A stretch of 64,000 bases of DNA from an uncultured Clostridia bacterium (GTDB lineage Bacteria > Bacillota > Clostridia > Christensenellales > Borkfalkiaceae), in contig CAMRSY010000003.1 in assembly GCA_947053545.1 (NCBI GenBank), positions 1 through 64,000 of the forward strand, written 5' to 3'. Position numbers and translations under genes: made by a program. Shown piece after piece: positions 33,344 through 42,516 of the stretch (position 1 is the first letter of the stretch; the number at the start of each line of letters is the position of its first letter). The notes beneath the pieces are model-generated. The model was not told the DNA's origin. It was given only the letters and a program-made list of their open reading frames with translations, and did not search any database.

Positions 33344-34858
33344 TTGGAAAAGATAGGAATTATCGACCTCGGGTCGAATTCGGCGCGGCTTGTCATAGTC
33401 AACCTGTTCGAAGACGGGTTTTTTATGGTGGTTGACGAGCTGAAAGAAAGCGTGCGTTTGGGTCAGGATATGGAGCGCGACGGCTTTTTAAAACCTCAGC
33501 GCGTGGCCGAAACGGTTAAAACTTTGCGTATGTTCAAAAGGCTGTGCGACGTAAGCGGCGTAACCCGCATAATAGGCGTTGCCACCGAAGCGGTGCGCAG
33601 GGCGAAAAACCAGCGTTCGTTTTTGGACGAAATTCAAACCAGCTGCGGTGTTAAACTGCGCGTTTTAACCGCCGAGGAAGAGGCTACTTTGGTTTACCGC
33701 GGAGTTATAAACACCATGGATATTCCCAAGGGCGTAATACTGGAAATAGGCGGCGGCGCAACCAAAATAATTTATTACAACCGCAGAAATATGTTGCGGT
33801 TTGCAACCGTGCCGTTCGGCGCGGTAACTTTGACCGATATGTTTTCGGGCGAGGGATTAAAACCCGAAGAGCAGGCGGCTAAAATCGAGGAGTTTTTCTT
33901 AGAAAAATTAAACGAAATCGACTGGCTGGGTGAAATCGATCCCGACGCGCAGATGATAGGCGTTGGCGGCTCTTTCCGCAATCTTTTCAAAATAAATAAA
34001 ATGGTGCACAAATATCCTTTGGACGTCGTGCACAATTTCAATCTCGAAGCCGAATCGTTCTATCCGGTTTACGATATGATAAAGGTTTTGGATTTGGACA
34101 AGAAAAAGAAAATAAAGGGTCTGTCTGCGGAACGCGCGGACATTTTGCCCGCGGCGCTTGCCATTATCAAAACGTTTATTACAAGGCTCAATTTCAATAA
34201 TTTCACATTTTCGGGGTCGGGTCTGCGCGAAGGAATAATGTTTAATCAGGCGTTGCCTTCCACAGTCGACAAACCTATTTTAGACGTGATGAATTATTCG
34301 CTTACAACGCTTGTAAAGTATTACGGCTGCGACGAGCGTCACGTCGAACACGTAGTTAATTTAAGCGTTCAGCTGTTTAAGCAGTTGCGCGTACTGCACA
34401 AATTCCCCCGCCAGTATCTTAAAGTTTTAAAGGTAGCGGCTATGCTGCACGACTGCGGTATGCGTATTAAATATTACAATCACCAGCGCCACAGCTGCTA
34501 TATGATTTTAAATTCTACGCTTTACGGCGTAACGCACAGGGAAATAGTGCTTGCGGCGTTTACCGCCTGCTGTCATAAAAAGGAAGATATAAACGCGTAC
34601 AGCTGGAACCAGTACCGCGATATTCTGCAGGAAGACGATGTTGAGATAGTTAAGCGTTTGGGTGTTATGCTTAGAATAGCCGAAAGCCTTGACCGAAGCA
34701 ACGCCGGCGTTGTAAAGGGAATAAACTGCGATATACTGGGCGATTCGGTAATTATGAAAACCGAGGTGGAGGGCGACGCTTCGCTGGAAATACGCGACGC
34801 GCTTGCGGCAAGCGCCGAATTTAAAAAGTCGTTCCGTAAAAATTTGGAAATACTGTAA
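33344..34858 (+). CDS. Ppx/GppA exopolyphosphatase family protein with HD domain
   Basis: The 504-residue protein has an actin-like ASKHA N-terminal pair (GIIDLGSNSARLVIV, then VILEIGGGATKIIYYN near 130). From about residue 345 comes an HD-type C-terminal domain with VAAMLHDCGMRIKYYNH. Such enzymes hydrolyse polyphosphate and/or the pppGpp 5'-phosphate; the specificity cannot be read here. The start is TTG after AAAGGAGC. Its transcription seems separate from the folate operon; a TATAAT at 33223 is a possible -10 with a poor -35. Confidence 0.9.
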   Translation: MEKIGIIDLGSNSARLVIVNLFEDGFFMVVDELKESVRLGQDMERDGFLKPQRVAETVKTLRMFKRLCDVSGVTRIIGVATEAVRRAKNQRSFLDEIQTSCGVKLRVLTAEEEATLVYRGVINTMDIPKGVILEIGGGATKIIYYNRRNMLRFATVPFGAVTLTDMFSGEGLKPEEQAAKIEEFFLEKLNEIDWLGEIDPDAQMIGVGGSFRNLFKINKMVHKYPLDVVHNFNLEAESFYPVYDMIKVLDLDKKKKIKGLSAERADILPAALAIIKTFITRLNFNNFTFSGSGLREGIMFNQALPSTVDKPILDVMNYSLTTLVKYYGCDERHVEHVVNLSVQLFKQLRVLHKFPRQYLKVLKVAAMLHDCGMRIKYYNHQRHSCYMILNSTLYGVTHREIVLAAFTACCHKKEDINAYSWNQYRDILQEDDVEIVKRLGVMLRIAESLDRSNAGVVKGINCDILGDSVIMKTEVEGDASLEIRDALAASAEFKKSFRKNLEIL

Positions 34859-34870
34859 ATATATTATGTA

Positions 34871-34897
34871 AATGCCGCACTATACGCGGCATTTTTT
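34871..34897 (+). terminator. Terminator after ppx/gppA
   Basis: An 8-bp stem AATGCCGC/GCGGCATT (34871-34878 and 34886-34893) is followed by TTTT. It ends only nine bases before the maf start codon. Confidence 0.8.
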
Positions 34898-34906
34898 GCC
34901 TGACTT

Positions 34907-35461
34907 ATGAAAATTATTCTTGCCAGCGCCTCTCCGAGGCGCAGGGAATTGCTTAAGCAAATAGTTGAAGATTTTGAAATAATACCCGCCTCGGGCGAAG
35001 AAAACGCCGACAAATCGTTACCGCCCGAAAATATTGTTTGCGCTCTTGCCGAAAACAAGTGCGGCGAAGTGTTTAAAAAAAATCCCGAAGCCGCCGTTAT
35101 CGGTTGCGATACGATAGTTTATTTCAACGGCAAAGTTTTGGGTAAGCCTGTTTCTAAGCAGGAAGCCGAAACAACTTTGCGCTTGCTTTCGGGCAAAACG
35201 CATAGCGTTTACACGGGCGTTTGCGTGCGTTCGCCGTATAAAAGCCTTACCTGTTTCTGCAGGACCGAAGTGGAGTTTAACGAGCTTTCCGAAAAATTTA
35301 TAAAAGAATACGTAAACGGCGGTTCGCCTATGGATAAGGCGGGATGCTACGGAATACAGGACGGCGGAGTGGTAAAAAATTATTCGGGCAGTTATTCGAA
35401 CGTGGTGGGATTGCCCGTACCGCTTGTTGAAAAAATGTTGAAAGAAGTACTTGAAAGATGA
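34907..35461 (+). CDS. maf: Maf-family nucleotide pyrophosphatase
   Basis: Maf hydrolyses non-canonical and canonical NTPs such as dTTP/UTP. The 184-residue protein has the hallmark ILASASPRRRELL at its N-terminus, the catalytic VIGCDTIV, and KAGCYGIQDGG near the C-terminus. It follows a terminator closely and overlaps the next gene in ATGA. In Bacillus, maf lies beside mre genes; the actin-like gene next door fits that picture. Confidence 0.95.
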   Translation: MKIILASASPRRRELLKQIVEDFEIIPASGEENADKSLPPENIVCALAENKCGEVFKKNPEAAVIGCDTIVYFNGKVLGKPVSKQEAETTLRLLSGKTHSVYTGVCVRSPYKSLTCFCRTEVEFNELSEKFIKEYVNGGSPMDKAGCYGIQDGGVVKNYSGSYSNVVGLPVPLVEKMLKEVLER

Positions 35462-36465
35462 ACAGACTGGTCGTGGACGTTGGGTCCTGGATAACTAAAA
35501 TTTGTATTTTGGGTTGCGGCGTAGTGCTTTCCGAAGCAACGTGCGTCGCCCTTCAAAGCGATGTAAAAGGCAAAGTAACCGTAAAAGCGTACGGCGACAC
35601 CGCCCGCGCTCTTTCCGGAAGGGCGGCAAAAAATACGCGCATAGTCAATCCTGTGTGCGAAGGCGAAATTGTTCAGCCCGCCCTTTTATGCGAGCTTTTG
35701 AAATATTTTTTAGAAAAAATAGAAATAACGCCGCGCAAGGCAAAGCAGACGGAAATTATGTTTATTGTGCCCTGCAGCGCAAGTAAAAAGCTAAGAAAAA
35801 CTTACCTTAAAATTGCTGCGGACTGCGGTGTGGGCAGGGTGTATTTTACGCGCACTCCTTTTGCGGCGGTATTGGGGCATAACGTGGTGCTTTCCAAAAC
35901 CTCCCCTGTATTCTGCGTAGACGTCGGGTACGGCAAAACGGATATTTCCGTTTTCTCGCTCGACGGAATTATTTCTGGCTTTACGGCAAATTTGGGCGGC
36001 GGCAATATCGACGTGCACATTATGGAAATACTGTGCGAAAATTTCGGAATAAAGGTCGGGGCGCTCACGGCGGAAAAGCTGAAAAACGTAGTGGGCAGTT
36101 TGTACGAGGACGATAATAAAATGACGGCGGTAATAGGCAGGGACGTTGAAAGCGGCGAACCTTCTCAGGTTGCCGTAAACTCTTCGCATCTCGAAACGGT
36201 TATAAAACTTTACGTCGATAAAATAATCGAATATGTACGCGCCGTACTGTCCGACCTGCCTGCCGAGGTGTCGTCGGCCGTGGTAAACGGCGGAATTTAC
36301 CTTTCCGGCGGGCTATCCAAAATGGACGGATTTGCCGAATATTTCGAACGCGGGTTAGAAATAAAAGTAAACACCTGTGAAGAGCCGGCGCTCGCGTCGG
36401 TGATAGGTGGTTGCACGGTGCTGTCAAGCCCGTATCTGTGCGCAAAAACGGCAACTGTGAACTGA
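35458..36465 (+). CDS. Divergent MreB-like actin homologue
   Basis: The 335-residue protein has actin-fold ATPase motifs: phosphate 1 VVDVGSWITKICI at the start, phosphate 2 VFCVDVGYGKTDISVF near residue 155, and an adenosine motif YLSGGLSKMDGFAEYF near 280. The order resembles MreB, but identity looks low, and the family's N-terminal helix and ASLAVD-type segments are absent. It starts within the maf stop (ATGA), consistent with the cell-shape setting of maf. A ParM or other actin-like role cannot be excluded. Confidence 0.82.
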   Translation: MNRLVVDVGSWITKICILGCGVVLSEATCVALQSDVKGKVTVKAYGDTARALSGRAAKNTRIVNPVCEGEIVQPALLCELLKYFLEKIEITPRKAKQTEIMFIVPCSASKKLRKTYLKIAADCGVGRVYFTRTPFAAVLGHNVVLSKTSPVFCVDVGYGKTDISVFSLDGIISGFTANLGGGNIDVHIMEILCENFGIKVGALTAEKLKNVVGSLYEDDNKMTAVIGRDVESGEPSQVAVNSSHLETVIKLYVDKIIEYVRAVLSDLPAEVSSAVVNGGIYLSGGLSKMDGFAEYFERGLEIKVNTCEEPALASVIGGCTVLSSPYLCAKTATVN

Positions 36466-36498
36466 AGGTGCAATTAAACGTTAAAAAAGACATTATTT

Positions 36499-36601
36499 TA
36501 TGTTAATTTTTATCAATTACAATTTTAACGATTAACATAATGTTAAAAAATATCGTGATAACAACGGCGTGGTACGCATTTTCGCGCCTAAAATGTTATC
36601 A
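36499..36601. repeat. Nested inverted repeats in an AT-rich 270-bp gap
   Basis: TATGTTAAT (36499-36507) pairs with ATTAACATA (36531-36539), and TGATAACA (36556-36563) with TGTTATCA (36594-36601). The gap (36466-36738) holds no gene; these may be operators or a weak terminator for the actin-like gene. Confidence 0.45.
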
Positions 36602-36682
36602 ATGTGTAAAATAAGCCGCGGTATGCGGTAAAAATTTTGTAATAAATGAAAAGTTTTCGAACATAACGATTTTGTTTGCCCG

Positions 36683-36712
36683 TTGACTGATTGTGATATA
36701 CAATAATAATTA
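36683..36712 (+). promoter_or_regulatory. Possible promoter for the EAL protein
   Basis: TTGACT (36683-36688) is followed after 18 bp by TAATTA (36707-36712), a weak -10. It ends 27 bp before the start codon at 36739. Confidence 0.4.
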
Positions 36713-36738
36713 ATTAATATAAGGGGGCGCGGTTTGTT

Positions 36739-38715
36739 ATGTTCGGCAGCATGATGTTAAACGGTGGTGGTTATCAAGTGAAACTGCAGAATTTTATTTA
36801 CGCCAGTTTTGATATATGCGCCCTTATTTTAGGCGTGGTGGTGCTGATAAATTACATTATCAGCAAAAAAATCGACAGCCGGACAAGCAGGTTGTTTTTA
36901 ACCCTCGCCATTTCTGCCGTGGTTTCCTCCGCGACCGATTTTCTTGCGGTGCTCGCGCTCAGCGTGCTGGGGTGTCCCCGGTGGTTGGGCAACCTGCTGG
37001 TTACGGTAAACTATCTGGCGTACAACGTAATGGGCATCGTATTCCTGGTTTACGCCGTCTCGGTTATTTACGACAATCTTAAAATTCCAAAAATTTGTTA
37101 TGCGGTCGCATACGCGCTTTTTTACATAGCTGTAGCCGGCGTTGTTTTTGCGGCGGTTTGTCTGTTCAAAAACGGATATTACCACGTTCCAAAAAGCCTT
37201 AAATTCGGATACGAAATAATCGTATACGGAACCCAGTTGACCGCGCTTGTCTTCGCGCTGGCAATTTCGGTTATCAAGCGTGTCAGGCTAACTAAAATCC
37301 GCCGTCTCAATATTTATTTTTTCTGCATTTTAAATATAATAGCAATAGCGGTACAGTTCTTTGTCCGCAAAATCCAGCTATCTAATTTTGCGTTCGTAAT
37401 TGCAATTCTTTTAATATACGTAACGCTGCAGCGGCCCGAAGACGAAATCGACGCGGGCAGCGGCGCTTTTAACGCGCATACTTTCAATCTGCGCGGCAAT
37501 ATGCGTATACAAAGCGGAAATCCGTTTTTGATTTTCGCTATGGAATTAAACAATATGACGGTGGTAAATTCCACCTTCGGCTTAAACGGCGGCAATCAGG
37601 TTATCAGGGAGGTTGCCGGCAGGTTTATGAAACTTTTAACAAAGCGTCAGCACCTGTACAGATTAAGCGGAGTGCGTTTTGCGGTGATGTTCGACACGCA
37701 GAAGGAATATGAAGAGTTTGCCGAACGTTGTAAAGGCGTGTTTGACGAGCCTGTTTCTGTAAACGAAACCGAATTGCGCATTACCGCGCTTGCGTGCGTA
37801 ATAAGCATGCCCTACGTTACGAATAAGCTTTCCGAGGTGGAAGATTTAATAAGGTACTACCGCACAAGCGTTAATGTATCGGAAGAAATTATAACCGCCG
37901 ACAAAGACGCGATTGAAAAGGCGCGCCGCCGTGAACTTGTAGATTATGCAATACAAAACGCAATAAACAACCGCACGTTCGAGGTATATTACCAGCCTAT
38001 CTACAGCGTAAAGGATAAGGCGTTCACCGGATGCGAAGCGCTTATAAGATTAAAAGACGAAAAACTTGGATTTATCAGCCCTGACGAGTTTATACCCATA
38101 GCCGAGCAGAACGGCAAAATTATCGAGGTTGGCAGATTTGTAATAGAAGAGGTTTGCCGCTTTATTAAAACCGAAAAACTGCAGGAGCGAGGAATAACCT
38201 TTGTAGATATAAATCTTTCGGTTATACAGTGTATGCATCCCGAAATTATAAACGATATCGAAGAAACGCTTAACAAATATCAAGTGCCCCGCTCTATGGT
38301 CAATCTTGAAATAACCGAAACGGCTTCGGCAGGTTCGTACGCAATGTTGCAGACAAAGCTTAACGAATTGCATTCAAACGGGTTTACAATTTCGCTGGAC
38401 GATTTCGGAACGGGTTTTGCTTCGGTTGAATATCTTATTAATTTCCCGTTCGACGTGGTTAAGCTTGATAAATCGCTTGTGTGGGCGTACATGAGCACCA
38501 AAAAGTACAAGCCTATTTTGCAGCACTATATGCCTATGTTGCACAGCTTGGGCACGCGCATCGTGGCGGAGGGTGTGGAAACGGCTGAAATGGTTAACGC
38601 GCTTGTTGAACTCGGTTGCGATTATCTGCAGGGTTATTACTACTCCCGACCTATACCTAAGGATAAATTTTTGGAATTTATTAAAAATAACGGCGAAGAC
38701 CTGCGGTTGGCTTAA
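36739..38715 (+). CDS. Membrane-bound EAL-domain c-di-GMP phosphodiesterase with degenerate GGDEF
   Basis: The 658-residue protein has about seven hydrophobic segments in residues 15-235, then a degenerate GGDEF domain (about 245-390) where the active-site motif is replaced by LSGVRFAVMF. An apparently intact EAL domain (about 400-650) has CEALIRL near residue 430, NLEITETAS, DDFGTG near 553, VVKLDKS and AEGVETAEMV. It should hydrolyse c-di-GMP in response to a membrane or ligand signal. The ATG follows AAGGGGG. A strong terminator follows. Confidence 0.9.
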   Translation: MFGSMMLNGGGYQVKLQNFIYASFDICALILGVVVLINYIISKKIDSRTSRLFLTLAISAVVSSATDFLAVLALSVLGCPRWLGNLLVTVNYLAYNVMGIVFLVYAVSVIYDNLKIPKICYAVAYALFYIAVAGVVFAAVCLFKNGYYHVPKSLKFGYEIIVYGTQLTALVFALAISVIKRVRLTKIRRLNIYFFCILNIIAIAVQFFVRKIQLSNFAFVIAILLIYVTLQRPEDEIDAGSGAFNAHTFNLRGNMRIQSGNPFLIFAMELNNMTVVNSTFGLNGGNQVIREVAGRFMKLLTKRQHLYRLSGVRFAVMFDTQKEYEEFAERCKGVFDEPVSVNETELRITALACVISMPYVTNKLSEVEDLIRYYRTSVNVSEEIITADKDAIEKARRRELVDYAIQNAINNRTFEVYYQPIYSVKDKAFTGCEALIRLKDEKLGFISPDEFIPIAEQNGKIIEVGRFVIEEVCRFIKTEKLQERGITFVDINLSVIQCMHPEIINDIEETLNKYQVPRSMVNLEITETASAGSYAMLQTKLNELHSNGFTISLDDFGTGFASVEYLINFPFDVVKLDKSLVWAYMSTKKYKPILQHYMPMLHSLGTRIVAEGVETAEMVNALVELGCDYLQGYYYSRPIPKDKFLEFIKNNGEDLRLA

Positions 38716-38733
38716 AATTATGATAATTTTAAT

Positions 38734-38772
38734 AAGCGCCCGGACGGAAATTTTCCGTCCGGGCGCTTTTAT
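38734..38772 (+). terminator. Strong terminator after the EAL gene
   Basis: A perfect stem of at least 14 bp, AAGCGCCCGGACGG/CCGTCCGGGCGCTT (within 38734-38768), is followed by TTTAT. Confidence 0.9.
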
Positions 38773-38895
38773 GTCACAAGGCAATAGTTAATTTAATTTG
38801 TCAGTTTGACTTTTATGTTATACGGCGTATCCGCAACATACGTGCCCCCGCAATGACAGTATGCAACATTTTTGTTTTCCGCCGTTAAATTTTTA

Positions 38896-38924
38896 TTTAC
38901 ATTTTTCTTTATTTTAACTATAAT
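38896..38924 (+). promoter_or_regulatory. lepA promoter TTTACA-17-TATAAT (leaderless)
   Basis: TTTACA (38896-38901) and TATAAT (38919-38924) have a 17-bp spacer. The lepA ATG begins only nine bases after the -10 box, so the transcript should begin 2-4 bases before it. Confidence 0.75.
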
Positions 38925-38933
38925 TAAAACATA

Positions 38934-40742
38934 ATGAAAAAACCCAACCAGTTTATACGTAATTTTTGCATAATAGCGCATATCGACCACGGTAAATCCA
39001 CCCTTGCCGACAGGCTTATGGAGCATACGGGTCAGGTATCTAAAAGGGATATGGAAGAACAGCTTCTCGATTCGATGGATATCGAACGCGAGCGCGGTAT
39101 TACCATAAAGCTAACCCCTGTAAGAATGTTTTACGACGCTGACGACGGCAACGAATATGTGTTCAATCTTATCGATACGCCCGGTCATGTCGACTTTACG
39201 TACGAGGTTTCGCGTTCGCTTGCCGCATGCGAGGGAGCAATTTTAATTGTCGATGCGTCGCAGGGGATAGAGGCGCAAACGCTGGCAAACGTGTATTTGG
39301 CGCTGGAAAACAATTTGGAAATATTGCCAGTAATAAATAAAATCGACTTGCCGTCAGCCCGCCCCGACGAGGCGAAAAAAGAAATAGAGGACGTAATAGG
39401 GCTAGACGCTTCCTACGCGCCGCTTGTTTCCGCGAAGGACGGAACAAATATTAAAGAGGTGCTGGAAAGCGCCGTAAAATATTTCCCTCCCCCCGAAGGC
39501 GACGTGGACGCGCCCTTAAAAGCGCTTATTTTCGACAGCTATTACGATAATTACAAGGGCGTAATTTTATTCGTCCGCTTAAAGGACGGCAAGGTAGACG
39601 TCGGCGATAAAATAACTACTTTCCGTGCCGACAAAATTTACGAGGTAACCGAGGTAGGCGTTTTTGCGCCTTCTATGCTACCCAAAAACGGACTGTGCGC
39701 GGGTGAGGTAGGTTATATTGCCGCCTCGATAAAGTCAATTCAGGACGTAGCCGTGGGCGACACCGTCATAAACGCCGAAAACCGCGCCGCCGAACCCTTA
39801 CCGGGTTATAAAAAAGTGCAGTCGGTGGTATTCTGCGGTATCTATCCTTTAGACGGTTCTAAATTCGGCGACTTGAAAGACGCGCTTTTAAAATTGCAGC
39901 TTAACGATGCTTCGCTTGTTTTCGAACCCGATACGTCGCAGGCTCTGGGATTTGGTTTCCGTTGCGGCTTTTTAGGATTGCTGCATATGGAAATTATGCA
40001 AGAGAGGTTAGAGCGCGAATTTAACCTCGATATAATTACAACTGCGCCATCCGTAAGTTATAAGGTAATCAAAACGGACAGCGAAACGGTTTTCGTGGAC
40101 AATCCTTCCCATCTGCCGCCCGTTTCCGAAATAGAAAGTATGGAAGAGCCCATTGTACATGCGGACATATATTCACCGCCCGACTATCTCGGTCAGATAA
40201 TGGATTTATGCCGCGACAAAAGGGGGATTTTCGAGCAGATGACGTACCTCGACGCCAACCGCGTTAAGCTTGAATACAGGCTACCCCTTAACGAAATTAT
40301 TTTCGATTTTTTCGATAAAATAAAATCGCGTACCCGCGGCTATGCAAGCTTCGACTACGAAATTACGGGATACGAAAAAAGTAAGCTTGTTAAACTTGAT
40401 ATCCTGTTAAACGGTGACGTGTGCGACGCTCTTTCGATTATCGTGCACGAAAGTTCCGCATACAGCCGCGGCAGAACGCTTTGCGAAAATTTAAAGGAAG
40501 CAATTCCGCGTCAGTTATTCGAAATACCGGTGCAGGCGGCGGTGGGCGGTAAAATCATCGCGCGCGAAACTGTTAAAGCGATGCGGAAGGACGTTTTGGC
40601 AAAGTGCTACGGCGGCGACATAACCCGCAAAAAGAAGCTTTTGGAAAAGCAGAAAGAGGGTAAAAAGCGTATGCGCACTATCGGCAGCGTAGAGGTGCCC
40701 AGCGAAGTGTTTATGCAAATTTTAAAAACCAACGACGAGTAA
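38934..40742 (+). CDS. lepA: Elongation factor 4 (LepA), ribosome back-translocase
   Basis: LepA is a GTPase that acts on stalled ribosomes. The 602-residue length is normal, with G1 AHIDHGKST close to the N-terminus, G3 DTPGHVDF, G4 NKID and the LepA-specific C-terminal domain ending near [15 protein letters not shown]. There is no Shine-Dalgarno, and the start codon lies within a few bases of the predicted transcript start, consistent with leaderless initiation. The N-terminal motif spacing shows that no later ATG can be used. Confidence 0.97.
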   Translation: MKKPNQFIRNFCIIAHIDHGKSTLADRLMEHTGQVSKRDMEEQLLDSMDIERERGITIKLTPVRMFYDADDGNEYVFNLIDTPGHVDFTYEVSRSLAACEGAILIVDASQGIEAQTLANVYLALENNLEILPVINKIDLPSARPDEAKKEIEDVIGLDASYAPLVSAKDGTNIKEVLESAVKYFPPPEGDVDAPLKALIFDSYYDNYKGVILFVRLKDGKVDVGDKITTFRADKIYEVTEVGVFAPSMLPKNGLCAGEVGYIAASIKSIQDVAVGDTVINAENRAAEPLPGYKKVQSVVFCGIYPLDGSKFGDLKDALLKLQLNDASLVFEPDTSQALGFGFRCGFLGLLHMEIMQERLEREFNLDIITTAPSVSYKVIKTDSETVFVDNPSHLPPVSEIESMEEPIVHADIYSPPDYLGQIMDLCRDKRGIFEQMTYLDANRVKLEYRLPLNEIIFDFFDKIKSRTRGYASFDYEITGYEKSKLVKLDILLNGDVCDALSIIVHESSAYSRGRTLCENLKEAIPRQLFEIPVQAAVGGKIIARETVKAMRKDVLAKCYGGDITRKKKLLEKQKEGKKRMRTIGSVEVPSEVFMQILKTNDE

Positions 40743-40809
40743 TTGTATTTACCTGTTTAAAGCAGGGCGACGTCCGATAATGTTGTGCGGATAATTTATG
40801 GAAGGTAAA

Positions 40810-41115
40810 ATGAATTTTAACCGGCGAGTATACGAAATAGTTAAGCAAATACCCCAAGGTAAAGTGACCACATACGGCGCTGTTGCCGCGGCGATAGGCG
40901 CGCCTCGCTGTTCGCGTCAGGTCGGCTGGGCGCTGCATACAAATCCCGCGTTCGGCGAAATTCCCTGCCACAGGGTGGTTTTCAAAGACGGGTCTTTAAC
41001 CGACGGATTTGCTTTCGGCGGTCGTGAGGTGCAAAAACAGCTTCTTGAAAACGACGGCGTAGCCGTATCCGAAAGCGGCAAGGTCGATTTAAAAATATAC
41101 GGGTGGTTAATTTAA
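40810..41115 (+). CDS. Short methylated-DNA-cysteine methyltransferase-like protein
   Basis: The 101-residue protein equals the C-terminal domain of Ogt/MGMT: helix-turn-helix GKVTTYGAVAAAIGAPRCSRQVGWAL and the active-site block IPCHRVV with the acceptor Cys. Alkyltransferase-like proteins lacking the N-terminal domain usually have Trp or another residue in place of this Cys, so alkyl-guanine repair is plausible but unproved. I prefer ATG 40810 after GGAAGG; ATG 40798 would add four residues. The stop overlaps hemW by one base. Confidence 0.85.
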   Translation: MNFNRRVYEIVKQIPQGKVTTYGAVAAAIGAPRCSRQVGWALHTNPAFGEIPCHRVVFKDGSLTDGFAFGGREVQKQLLENDGVAVSESGKVDLKIYGWLI

Positions 41116-42224
41116 TGGCGGGTATTTACGTTCATATACCGTTTTGCAAGCAGAAATGCCGTTATTGCGATTTTACGTCATTCCCTGATAAAACGGGTTT
41201 TGCCGAAAGTTATATGACGTGCGTTTATCACGAAATGGCAATGCGCGGCGAAGAACTTAAAAATTACGTTTTCGACACGTTGTACATAGGCGGCGGAACG
41301 CCGTCGGTGGTGGACGAAAGTTATATTGCAATGCTTGTGGCGGCGGCAAAAAAGTATTTCAATATGGCGGAAAATGCCGAAATTACAATCGAAATGAATC
41401 CCGGTACGGTAAGCGCAAGTAAAATTGCGCTGTATAAAAAGTGCGGAATAAACCGCTTTTCAGTCGGGTTGCAAACGGCGGTAGACAGTCAGCTCGAGGA
41501 TTTGGGCAGGTGCCACAACTTAAGCCAGTTTATTAGTTGCGCAAAGCTTTTAAGGGGCGAAAATTTCAGCGTAGACGTAATGATAGGTTTAAAAAACCAG
41601 TCGCTTGAAGATATAGGCAAGTCGATAGACGTTGCGGCGGCTTACGGCGCAAGCCATGTTTCCATGTATGCGCTTACTCCGGAAGACGGAACGCCCGTTT
41701 ATACCGATTATTTAAACGGCGAACTGCCCGACGGCGACGAGGTGGCGGAAATGTACGCATACGGCGTAAACAAGCTTAAAAAATTAGGTTTTGTACGTTA
41801 CGAGGTTTCCAATTTCTGTAAAAGGGGCAGGGAAAGCCGTCACAATTTAAATTACTGGCGGCGCGGCGAGTATATAGGCATAGGCGTATCGGCGTCGTCG
41901 CATATAAAAAACGTGCGCTTTACAAACACTTTCGATTTAGACGAGTATTTCAAATGCATAATGACAAACCGTTTCCCCGTTATTGACAGTACTGAAATTG
42001 ACGCGGAGGGGAGGCGGGAAGAGGCAGCGATGCTTGCCTTGCGCACCGCCTACGGGCTTAATCTGGCAGAATTTAACGCAGTACATGGATGCGATTTTGA
42101 AAAAATTTATGCGGAGGCGCTTAAGAAAAATAGCCGCTATCTGGAAATTTCAAACGGGGTTTTGAAGATAAAAGACGAATTTCTGTATGTGCAGAATACA
42201 ATAATCTGCGACTTTTTGAAATAA
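41115..42224 (+). CDS. hemW: Radical SAM heme chaperone HemW-like protein
   Basis: HemW binds heme and belongs to the coproporphyrinogen-oxidase-like radical SAM family. The 369-residue protein has the 4Fe-4S motif CKQKCRYC near residue 10, GGGTPSVV near 60, and the family's C-terminal domain. The additional HemN-specific N-terminal residues are absent, favouring HemW over HemN. It starts inside the upstream stop codon (TAATG). A very long hairpin follows. Confidence 0.9.
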   Translation: MAGIYVHIPFCKQKCRYCDFTSFPDKTGFAESYMTCVYHEMAMRGEELKNYVFDTLYIGGGTPSVVDESYIAMLVAAAKKYFNMAENAEITIEMNPGTVSASKIALYKKCGINRFSVGLQTAVDSQLEDLGRCHNLSQFISCAKLLRGENFSVDVMIGLKNQSLEDIGKSIDVAAAYGASHVSMYALTPEDGTPVYTDYLNGELPDGDEVAEMYAYGVNKLKKLGFVRYEVSNFCKRGRESRHNLNYWRRGEYIGIGVSASSHIKNVRFTNTFDLDEYFKCIMTNRFPVIDSTEIDAEGRREEAAMLALRTAYGLNLAEFNAVHGCDFEKIYAEALKKNSRYLEISNGVLKIKDEFLYVQNTIICDFLK

Positions 42225-42226
42225 AA

Positions 42227-42278
42227 ATTTACAGCGGCGCGGTTGCTTTCAGGCAGCCGCGCCGCTGTAAATATCTGC
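42227..42278 (+). terminator. 20-bp-stem hairpin after hemW
   Basis: Arms at 42227-42246 and 42253-42272 pair over 20 bp with one G-U wobble and a 6-base loop. The sequence after it is AT-rich but not a T tract, so it may also protect the mRNA end. It closes on the DnaA-box-like region. Confidence 0.75.
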
Positions 42279-42313
42279 ATATCCGTCTGCATAATTACTG
42301 TGAAACACGCGTT

Positions 42314-42462
42314 TTATGCACAAAAAGTTATCAACAAAAACAGGTGTTCACAATAAAAACAAACAAAGGTGTGCAAAAGTTATCAACAATTTACCGATAA
42401 TGCGACAAAAAATGCCGTAAAAGGGTAGTGTTTGGGCACAATGTACAAAAAAGTTATCGACA
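42314..42462 (+). other. Cluster of DnaA-box-like 9-mers
   Basis: TTATGCACA (42314-42322) fits the TTATNCACA consensus. Three one-to-two-mismatch relatives lie in the same orientation: TTATCAACA (42328-42336), TTATCAACA (42380-42388) and TTATCGACA (42454-42462). The last three share the longer frame AAAAGTTATCRACAA. The gap between hemW and the lipoprotein gene is A-rich and gene-free. DnaA titration or regulation is possible; see findings. Confidence 0.55.
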
Positions 42463-42516
42463 ATTCAAAAATTTAATAATTAGCTCGTAAATACTTATGT
42501 TTATTGCAGTAAACGT

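Noticed and set aside
36739..38715. Active diguanylate cyclase
   Set aside because: The GGDEF motif is replaced by SGVRF, so only the EAL half is likely catalytic.
42314..42462. Primary chromosomal origin at the DnaA-like cluster
   Set aside because: No dnaA, dnaN or other origin-linked gene is adjacent, and three of the four boxes are imperfect. It is kept only as a possible titration or regulatory site.
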